Shown here in pieces: positions 55,901 to 64,000 of a DNA stretch of 64,000 nucleotides. The notes below the pieces were generated by a model. It did not search any database. It saw only the letters and a list, made by a program, of their open reading frames with translations, and was not told where the DNA came from. Location of the stretch: the NCBI GenBank assembly GCA_001584585.1, contig LSYV01000027.1, forward strand, positions 915,366 to 979,365. The letters are read 5' to 3'. The stretch is from Gonium pectorale. Its lineage: Eukaryota; Chlorophyta; Chlorophyceae; Chlamydomonadales; Volvocaceae. Every line of letters begins with the position of its first letter. Position 1 is the stretch's first letter. A program made the translations under genes and the position numbers.

Positions 55901-58900
55901 GATACCTACTTTCTCTACTATTTCCACACAAAATTTGGGAAGGAGGTTGTTCGTGCGTGTCAGCCTGCATTTAAGTATCATCAGCCTGGTTCTGCAGTCT
56001 GCATGAGTCTGCAGTGTATCAGGTGCTGGGCAGCCGCAGGACAGAAAACGTGCTGTTGCTATTTCCGCATGTCACGGCCCTGGTCCTGGAAACAGGTGCT
56101 GGCGGCCGCGGAGTCTCGTGAGCGGCGCATCCTGGCCGCGGAGGAGGCGCTGCTGCGGCGGCGCAAGGAGCTGGAGCGCGAGCACTCCAGCCGCATGCTG
56201 GAGGCGGAGGCGGCGGTGCGGCGGCTACAGGTTGAGTGCGAGCACCAGCTGGACATCGAGCGTGACAGGTGCGGTGGTGGTCTGGGCCCCTGGTAGCAGT
56301 GAAACGTCCATGGCGTACGGTCCCACACTAGCCGTGAAGCCTTGCACAGTACACAGGCATTCCCTGTGCACATGCGTCAGGTCCTGCGCGGCCGTTGCCT
56401 GAGTAGTGCTTCTGCTTGCCGCTGCCATGCTTGAGACCGTGCAAAAGATCTGTTCAGCCCATACCCATACCATGGTGCGCGAATCCCAATACCCTGCCCG
56501 CCCAGGAATGCCGAGCTGGTGCGCCGTGTTGCGATGATGGAGGAGCGGCTGGCGGCAAGTGAGGCGCGGTGCCTAGCCGTGGAGAACGAGTTTGCAGGTG
56601 CGGCGTGTAGCGGACAGCTGCGCAGGTGGATGGGTGCACTAACTGGTGCGTCCTCTGTCCCAGCGTCATCATAACGCCTGGCACAAGAGCAAGGAAGCTA
56701 GCATCCCCGTTTTTATTGACCTAGACCCGGCGGTGTGCAGACTACCGCGCGGCCTCCCGGTCCACCCCTGAGGCGGAGCTGACTCGGCAGCTGGCTGAGG
56801 CGAGGGAGGCGGCCAAAGCCGCGGAGGTGCGAGCGGCCAAGGCGGCTAAAGCCAAACAAGGGTACAAAGAGCAGGTATGCTGGAATGCCTACTTCACTAA
56901 TCAGGAATGAGGAGTGGCTAGCCTGTTGGCGTTGTATCGTGACCACCGAGGCGCAGGAAGCTATTCTGTGCTATCGCCGTCAATGGTGATAGGCTTACAC
57001 GCGTGAACTTGGGCTCCCGTTACGTATGCAGGTGCGGAAGCTGGCCGAGCAACTTGCCTCCCTTCAGCGCCGGCGGCCCCGTGATGAAGACAGCCGGCCT
57101 CTCAGTGCCAGCCTGGCGCTCATCCCCGGCTACAGCTCTGCACCCCTAGCTCAGCCACCGACGGCAAACACGTCCTCCATCCGTGCGGCAGCGGAGGAGC
57201 AGGCCAGGTGGGCAGCGCCCCGTGCAGCGTGTCTCACCAAAGTGCAACGCTGCAGTTCGCTTAATGCAGAACAGAAGTGCAAGAGGCAAACCAATGGGAT
57301 TGCTTAGTGTTGCGTGATTTGCAGGCCGCTGCATGCACCATGCACAACGTGTGTGCTTTCACGACAGTTGAACGGCAACAACGCCAAGCCGTCGCACGGA
57401 TATCGCACGCAGGTATGCGGCCTCCCAGCAGCAGGAGCTGGCGGCCATGCGCGCGCAGCTGCAGGCCATAAAGGCGGCCGCCCTTGCCCAGCTGTCGCCC
57501 AGCACATCGCCGCGCGGCGGGAAGGTTAATGGCAGAGGGGCTGCTGCGGAAGCGGAGCCGTCCGGCCGCCGGCAAGTGCCAGCTGAACCACCAGCCTTCA
57601 CCGCCCCTGACGGTTCGGTAGAAGACCTGAGAGCTGCTGACCAACAGCGCCCAGGTACCTTGGAGACATAGCATGCACCGATCACGCATGAGTCGCCACA
57701 TCTAGCGTGGCGGGTACTCGTAGTCGCTTACGCACATGTTACGGCATAACAAGCTCCAGACACGACCCGCCGCCATAATGAACTTAGAATGGCTCAACCC
57801 GTTCTACCCGCTGATCGCAACGGTACGCAATCATGATACCCCTGTATACGCAGGTCGAGCAGACAGGTGGGCTGCGCCGAGTGGCGAGCAAAGGAGCAAA
57901 GCTCCGCAGGGTCCTACAGTGGATGAATCCTTGGAGAGCGTCGCTGGCCATCACGGCATCGCCCTTGGCGGCTCCAGCTCTTCCCCACTCTACAGCAGCT
58001 CAAGCCATGCAAGTGCGCCGGCCCCTCCGCATTCCTCCACTGGGCTCCACACCGCGGTTGCCGGAGGAGGCGGCGAGGCTGGCCATGGCGAAGAGTGGAG
58101 CCACGGGCGCTGGGCGCAACCCCGCACTTTACCTGGGCCGCCGCGCTCGTCGCACGTTACGCCGCAGTCGGGGCTGCCCAGTTCCCAGCATTCCGCTCAC
58201 GGTTCCGCGAACCTTCCCGCGCTACCCGGGAGCAACACTGCGGTGCACGACTCCGAGCGGATGCCTGCACTCCCGTCTGCACAGCCATACGAGGGGCATG
58301 CGCCGGAGCCTCAGCGGGCGCACGGACACGCTCATGGCGCCGACACGCGGGATCCTCGCAGTGACGCCAGCGGCAACTTTTCCGGCCCGGCTGACCAGGA
58401 TGAGCGGCGGGCCGCTGCGGGTTCCAGGCCAGCTGCCCGCGGCCGTTGGGCGGCATCCGGGGGTGATGCAAGCCCTGATGCCCTGGCCGATGCGCTGGAG
58501 GGCGGAGCAGGGAGGAGCCGTCCCGACGCCATGCCTGGAGAGCCGCGCAGGAGCCTAGCAGACCACCTGGCTAGCGCGAGCGGCGCCGTGTGGCTTAGGC
58601 AGCAAGGGCCGGTTCATGACGCGCGGGTAAACAACAAGGATCAGCGTCAGCAGACAGGCCTATCCACGGCACGACCTGCTGTAAGCGACGAAGGGCCTAG
58701 CAGGAACTGGGCGGCAGAGAATACCGAGGGGCAGGGCCGCGGAGGCGCCGGCGCTGGAGCTCTGGAGGCACAGGCGTCGGCGCCATCCGTGTTGGAGAGG
58801 GCTGCCCATCGCGAGGCGTTTAGAAATCCCGTCCCGGCTCGGCGGCTCTGGGACCGGCCGCCTACGGACGGTGCCGCGGAGTCTGCAGCGGAGCCCCAGG

Positions 58901-59211
58901 GCGACAGCAGGTGCGGCAACATCGTGAAAACGCCAGATGCAACTGCAACTGACAAGACCCTTCTGCATATTTGTAGGCCATGGTATGGGACGTTGACGCT
59001 AGCGAGTTTTGCGACGGAGGACCTCACAGCAACCAGGACCGAGGCTTTCGACGGAAGCCCAGGGGTTGACTTGGCCGAGGTCCAGCGACTGACGCGGCGC
59101 AAGATGGAGCTGCTTCAAAACGGCTACGGAGTGGACGACGAGGCTGTTGCGCTGATTGACCAACGGATACAGGCACTGCTGCAAGAGGGCGCGGGCTTAT
59201 CTGCGGTCTAG
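52931..59211 (+). CDS. UNI2: CEP120 family centriole/basal-body protein (UNI2-like)
   Basis: Thirteen phase-consistent exons (52931-53261, 53359-53835, 54043-54148, 54287-54382, 54569-54710, 54868-55444, 55700-55854, 56096-56268, 56506-56597, 56741-56874, 57032-57207, 57413-57654, 57854-59211) give exactly 1,352 codons plus stop. Residues 8-150 form an N-terminal C2 domain (DRTYILSIHIQDGRSFGPDL; TKLGWFLVDVRAA). A second C2 spans about 231-400 (ISVEAWHKERFRADMLLGAG), as in CEP120. A Pro/Ala linker leads to FEAAWELEVWKKAEEARW and coiled coil to about 820, then a disordered tail. A last helix (VQRLTRRKMELLQNGYGVDD) matches the conserved CEP120 C-terminus. Known members recruit to centrioles and support centriole elongation and ciliogenesis; Chlamydomonas UNI2 is the algal homologue. 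The symbol is given by family, not by direct comparison. Confidence 0.88.
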
Positions 59212-59385
59212 CCAGGGCAGACCATCCACACTGTGCCCCTCTTGATTGTACTGGAGACTACGACCCGCGGGACCAGCTTGCCATCCAACGGCAGATTGTT
59301 GATCACTAAAATATGCAAGGAATAAACATCATTATACGGAGCCTGGTTATGCTGGTTGCCATGTGAAAGCAAAGTAACGCTCGCT

Positions 59386-59390
59386 TGTAA
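59386..59390 (+). terminator. TGTAA poly(A)-type signal for the CEP120 gene
   Basis: TGTAA lies 175 nt after the TAG at 59209-59211. The rest of the 476-bp spacer to the next ATG holds only UTR and promoter sequence; no other feature is seen. Confidence 0.5.
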
Positions 59391-59687
59391 CCCTGGGTGT
59401 TGCGCGGGAAGCGTGTTGCGCCTGCATTGATGCCGAGCTGATAACTGTGTGTGAGAGGCGGTGCCTTTGTATCAACTGTGTGCTCGCACCTGGAGCTCTG
59501 CGCGCTGTTGTAGCTTTCACCGATAATTTATGTTTCGGAGCAGACGGAAAGTGCGATGGAGAGATGGACAATCGGGGGCCGACGCAGCACCCCCTGGTGT
59601 TCAGCGCGCAGGGTCGTAAGGCTAGATTACTTAACAGCCCGGCCCCTTCATACAAGTGGCACCATCGCCAATGGTTCTCACGCCATA

Positions 59688-62600
59688 ATGAAGCTTGCGG
59701 AAAAGGCAAACCTACGATCTAGCGGAGTTTGTAGGCTAAAGCTAAAGCGGTGTCACCATGGCTCTTTTTCCAGAAGCAGCAGAGCTGGACTAGGGCCTGC
59801 CGGCCCCGCTCCGGGTTAGTGCCCCTTCTCGCTGTTCTGGGCGCATACATATATCAATTAGATTATATAGTGATTGTAGTGGAAACTTTGCTATTCTTTT
59901 CTCATTTAGGTCTGAAACAACATCCTCGCCTGGTTCTGCTCTGCCAAGCTTCGACCTCAACTTCGACGGTTACCCAGGCAAGTGCCTTGTGTCCTGAGTT
60001 AACAGGCGCAAACATTGATGGAGCGTTGAGGTCGACCGTGATTGTTGTGTGCAGGAGGCCGAGCCTAAGGTCCAGCTCCACAGCACAGCCAGGGTAAAAG
60101 TCCGTCTGTGCTTGCAGCACCAGGTCGCGTTCGGCCAATCGCTCAAGGTGAGGAACGGTATGCGGTTACGCGGCGGCGGTGGGTTGCTATCTGAGGCTTG
60201 AACTAGGCCATTTCCGCAATTCGTCGCCTTAGGTCTCTGACCGCAAGCCGCAGCTCAGTAGTAAGCGCGCGGCGTCATACTGTCTAAATGTTTGGTCTGG
60301 AGGGGCAGTAGTTGTCCTGAGTTGTCCTGAGTTGTTCTGATTAACCAACAAGCATGCACATGTTCTCAAGGTCCTGACTTGGCAGTTATCGTCGGCGCAA
60401 GCGGTGGTCCTTGCGCCGGGCATACCCTGTGCCCAGGCCCTGCATACACGTGACATTCCCCGCATCCGTACGCGGCTCCTTGGCTGTTTCTCCTTTCTGT
60501 GTTACGGGCTGTATCTGGAGCGTCCCCTTTGAGCCCGATCGAGGGTTGAGTTCCTGTGCCGGTGCCGCGCAGGTTGTCGGGTCCAGCGCCCAGTTTGGTG
60601 ACTGGCAGGCGCAGGGCGCTTTACCTCTGCAGTGGAGTGAGGGACACGTGTGGTCTGCGGATCTAGAGCTTGAGCCGGGCTCATACGAGTTCAAGTGCGT
60701 CACTGTCACCGGCGAGCAGATCCTCGCGTGGGAGGCGGGCCCCAATCGCCTGGTCCAGGTAGGCCGTATGCTCTGGGCATACCCCGTTCGGGGCGTAGCC
60801 GGGCAGCACAAACATGGGGACGCTCGGGCACCGTGTCGAGGTCACGTCTGACAGTTACCGTGTATGGCCCCGTGTGAGGTAGTAATCGGGTCCTTGTTGC
60901 CATGCAGGTTCCTGTTGGCGTCCGTGGCATCCGAGTGGACGGCAGCTGGTGCCGTACCGGTGAGACCCGCATCACAGTCACTGAGCCCCTCGTCGCAGCG
61001 TCCAACGCTGCGCGGCAGAAGCGTGCAGCGGCCACCCGCCTGCTTGCAAAGGCGCTCGCTGAAGTAACCGCGGCGGCGGCTTCCTCCGGGCCCTCGGCAG
61101 CGGCGGTAAGCGGCCGCAGGCAGGCCGCGTTGGAGGGGAGCAGCGCAGACGGGGCCAGCGGCGGCGGCAGCAAGTCGGCAGAGGCGGAGGCGCTAGAGAA
61201 GGAGGCCCTCAGGGAGCTCGAGGAGCTCTTCCAGTCGGCTGGAGTCGACGGTAGCCGCAGCAAGGCTATCGCAGCGGCATCCGAGGCGGCGGCAGCGTCC
61301 GGGCTTGCAGCACCGGCAGGTACTGGTGTCGCCAACGGAAACGGGGCGAAGGCCGTTGAGACAGCGGCCAGAGCGAGGCCTGCGGAGGCATCGGAGCCAG
61401 TCCTAGCGGCAGCTGCCAAGGACCCGAGCGGAGGCAGCGTAGCCAGCGGGAAGGCCAAGGGCTGGCGGGACTTAGCTGGTGGTGAAGAGGAGCGGCCAGC
61501 GGTGAGCAACGGGCTTGGCGCCAGCTCTGCTAAGGCAGAGACCGCCGGCAAGGAGGGCGGAGTTCCGCAGGCGACGCCCGAGAAGGCGCAGCAGCAGCCG
61601 AGCGCGCAGGCCCCAAGCGCAGGCGCCCTAGCGGCCAGCATCCGCGAGGCGGCCATCGCCAGGGGTGAGGCAGCCGGGGAGCGACCGGGCGCGGAGGGGA
61701 AGGGCAGCAGCACAGAGGCGGCGGCAGCGGGAGGGTCCGACGCTGCAGCGGCGCCGAAGGCACCCCCGGAGGCGGCCAAGCAAGCAGCGGCGAAAGGTAG
61801 CGCACCAGCGGTCGCGGTCGCGGCAGCAGCACAGGTGATTGCGCCGTCAGCGGCGCCTACGCAGCCAGCAGCGGCCGTCAGCTCCGTACCAGCTTCCGCT
61901 GCTGCAGCGCCTGCTGCGGACAAGTCCGGCGAGGCCGACTCAAGCAGCGCCAAGGCCGAGGCGGGCAGCAGCAGCGAGCCAGCTAAGCCCGAGGCGGCGT
62001 CAGCTACCCCCGCTCCGGCACGGCGCAGCTTCCGCTTCGCCAGCCTACGGGCGGAAGTAGAGGACGAGGAGAAGAAGGACGACGCTGGCAAGGGCGCCAA
62101 CGCCAAGGCTGCGGCAGGCAGTGACACCCCAAGTCCGAGTGTGAGCCCGGTTTCTGCTAGTAGCGGCGACAGCAGCGCGAGCAGCAACACAGAAGCTAGC
62201 AGCTCACGGCGCCGCTTCTCGTGGCGACTCGCTGCGGAGGAGGGAGATAGCGCAGAGTCCGGAAAGGCCAAGGCGGAAGAGAAACCGCAGGAGGCGGTTG
62301 CGGTTAAGCAAGGAGAGCAGCAGCCAGAGGAGGAGGACGCCAGCGCGCGCTTCGCTCGGCTTCTGCAGTCCAAACTCCAGAACCAGTCTGCGCCAGCTGA
62401 GAGCGAGGCCGAGTCAGGCAAGCAGGAGCAGAAGAAAGCAGAGCCTGCAGTGTCGGCAGCGTCAGCTGAAGCGCCGGCCAAGGTTGCTTCAGCCGCGGCT
62501 ACTGCATCGGCAAAGGTAGCTGAGGCGAGCGCCTCAGAGGCGTCGCAGAAGCCCCCTTTGGCATCTGACGCTGCAGGCGCTGCTCCTGTTGTCACAGCCG

Positions 62601-63865
62601 ACGACCGGAGCAAGCCCCCGGCGGAAGGCGTCATGGGTGCCTCAGCTAGCCGCGCCGACACAGGCGGTGCGGCGGTTGGAGGACCAGCGACTAACGGTGA
62701 GGCACTGGAGCGCCTGTTGGACGCATGGGACGCCGCTTGGAGCCGGGGCGGTGCCAAGGCACCTGCCGCTGCAGGCGAGTCGCTGGTAGAACGTCCAGCG
62801 GCGGCGGCTACAGCCCCGGCGGCGGCGGCAAGTAAGCCGCCGACGGCAAATGGCACCAGCGTTGCTGCCAATGGCGCTGGCGCGGCGGCGGCCAAGCCCT
62901 TGCAGCCTCCGCGGACGGGCCTTTCAGCTGCGCTGGGCGCGGCCTCGGCCGCTGCGGCTGCTGCGGCTAGCAAACTGGCCATCGGGCGGCCAGACGCGAG
63001 CAACGGCGGCGAGAGCCTGTTCGACATGGCTGAGCGCCAGGCAAACAGCGCTTCCTCAGAATCGGTATCTGGGGTGGGGCCATCGCCAGCAGCGCAAGTG
63101 AGCGCATCTGACGAGGCGTCGCCCGTAGACATGACGCTCCACAAGGGCGCGCTGGCGGCCATGGCGGTTGACCGTACGGGCAGCTTCGACAACCGCTCGT
63201 CGTACCTTTCGCAGTCTCTACTCGGCGACAGTCTTAATAGCTCCAGCGTGGCGGGTAGCGTGGGCGCTGCAGGGAGCAGTCGGGAGCAGCCGGGAGGCGG
63301 ATTGCTGAGGCAGCTGCGCGCCGCCAACGCTGCCAACGCCGCTGCGGCAGCGGCTGACGGCGGCGCCGCGATGCCGGCGGGCTTTATGCCGCCGCTGCCG
63401 GCGACGCCGGTGCTCCCAGGCATCCTCTCCTCACCCACCGACGACGACGAGAACGGCGATGTCGCGCCGCCGCTGCCGGCGACGCCGCCGCCTCCTTCGT
63501 ACCTGAACGGCCCGCCGCCAACGGTGCCCCCGCTTCCAGCAACCCCCGTGCCGCAGTCGATGCTGTCGGGGAGCCTCGGCGCAGCCGGCGGCGGCTCGGC
63601 GGCGGAGGACATGCTCCGTCGCGCCGCCAACGCTGACAAGGTCCTCAGCATGCTCCGCGGCAACCTGCCGCTGACGCCCATCGCCCGCGGCGGCCGCGGC
63701 GGCGGCGCGGGGCCCCTCAGTCTGGTGGACGACGAGAACGACGGCGAGGCCGACGAGGAGGCGGAGGGCAGTACCCGGGGGCGAAACCGGCGGCGGGACC
63801 GGCGCGCTGCCCCGCTGGTCCCGCTCCTGGGCCAGCCGGGCAACGACGGGGAGGAGGACCCCAAC
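59688..63865 (+). CDS. CBM20 starch-binding protein with putative plastid transit peptide (3' end beyond window)
   Basis: Exons 59688-59814, 59910-59977 (followed by a GC donor), 60055-60147, 60573-60758 and 60908-63865 join in phase (1,144 codons so far); a GTAAGC donor at 63866 shows it continues. Residues 1-42 (MKLAEKANLRSSGVCRLKLK; FSRSSRAG) are basic and Ser-rich, like an algal chloroplast leader. The CBM20 spans about 75-175: VKVRLCLQHQVAFGQSLKVV, GSSAQFGDWQAQGALPL, WSADLELEPGSYEFKCV, then RITVTEP. CBM20 binds starch. The remaining nearly 1,000 residues are Ala/Ser/Glu-rich and mostly disordered. They carry two W-R-x-x-A motifs (residues near 344 and 595), related R-F-x-x-L blocks and three PPLPATP repeats (about 985-1045). 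The domain order, CBM20 first and then a very long tail, recalls the pyrenoid starch-sheath proteins SAGA1/SAGA2, but homology is not shown. Confidence 0.8.
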
Positions 63866-64000
63866 GTAAGCCCATGGGAGGTTGCCTTTTTGGGGGGGCA
63901 TGGAGTCTTAACCGGAGGGTGCGGGACTACGTTTGGGCCGGCGTGCGGGCAGCGCACGCGGGGGAGGGCAGCTTGAGGCTGTGCGTTGTTGGTCTTGAGG

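Noticed and set aside
60706..63957. A 1,083-codon open frame on the minus strand opposite the CBM20 gene
   Set aside because: It is the antisense shadow of a GC-rich Ala/Ser/Gly-coding exon. The plus strand has the CBM20 domain, splice sites and phase support.

Overview
This is a GC-rich nuclear segment from a eukaryote. Genes are split by many short introns with GTGAGT/GTGCGT donors and CAG acceptors, coding runs are rich in alanine and glycine, and TGTAA poly(A)-type signals follow two of the genes. This style, together with a CEP120/UNI2-type basal-body gene and a starch-binding gene with a plastid-like leader, points to a chlamydomonadalean (volvocine) green alga. The species is not decided. 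Exon models were built by hand from splice sites and reading-frame phase. Phase was checked junction by junction for six genes; the very large EF-hand gene was only partly checked.

Layout, left to right. Positions 1-1300 are a poorly resolved coding-like and repetitive stretch. 1339-8536 (minus) is a six-transmembrane, cyclic-nucleotide-binding cation channel whose pore reads GQGQ where potassium channels have GYGD. 8.5-14.7 kb is mostly intergenic, with a single kinase-like exon, a near-perfect hairpin and two orphan exon-like segments. 14726-16790 (minus) is a BTB-BACK protein. It is divergent from 17859-22469 (plus), a SET-domain lysine methyltransferase of the LSMT/SETD3 type that is interrupted by an assembly gap. 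22.8-24.1 kb (minus) is a possible decayed retroelement ORF.

24818-40558 (plus) is one very large gene of about 46 exons. It encodes a cytosolic EF-hand, one membrane span, a long ectodomain, a three-fold VMO-I domain and two ricin-B-type lectin trefoils. Its exons include 8, 9 and 19 nt micro-exons, and its introns carry minisatellites and a 31-bp micro-insertion with a 16-bp target duplication. 42.7-44.1 kb (minus) is a decayed LINE with an endonuclease domain.

44349-50549 (plus) is a protein with an N-terminal MGCGASK acylation motif and a TIR-like core (SHAWG, WIDIFCKNQ, RVWCLFE). It contains a second assembly gap beside a partial exon duplication. 52931-59211 (plus) is a complete 13-exon CEP120/UNI2-type centriole gene. 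From 59688 to the right edge (plus) runs a CBM20 starch-binding protein with a likely transit peptide and a very long low-complexity tail.

The genes do not form an operon-like unit. Functionally they cover ion and calcium signalling, cell-surface recognition, organellar protein methylation, cilium assembly and starch binding. The most unusual items are the GQGQ pore, the EF-hand/VMO-I/ricin-B receptor-like protein with its micro-exons, the intronic micro-insertion that matches sequence beside the LINE, and the W-R-x-x-A motifs in the starch-binding protein.
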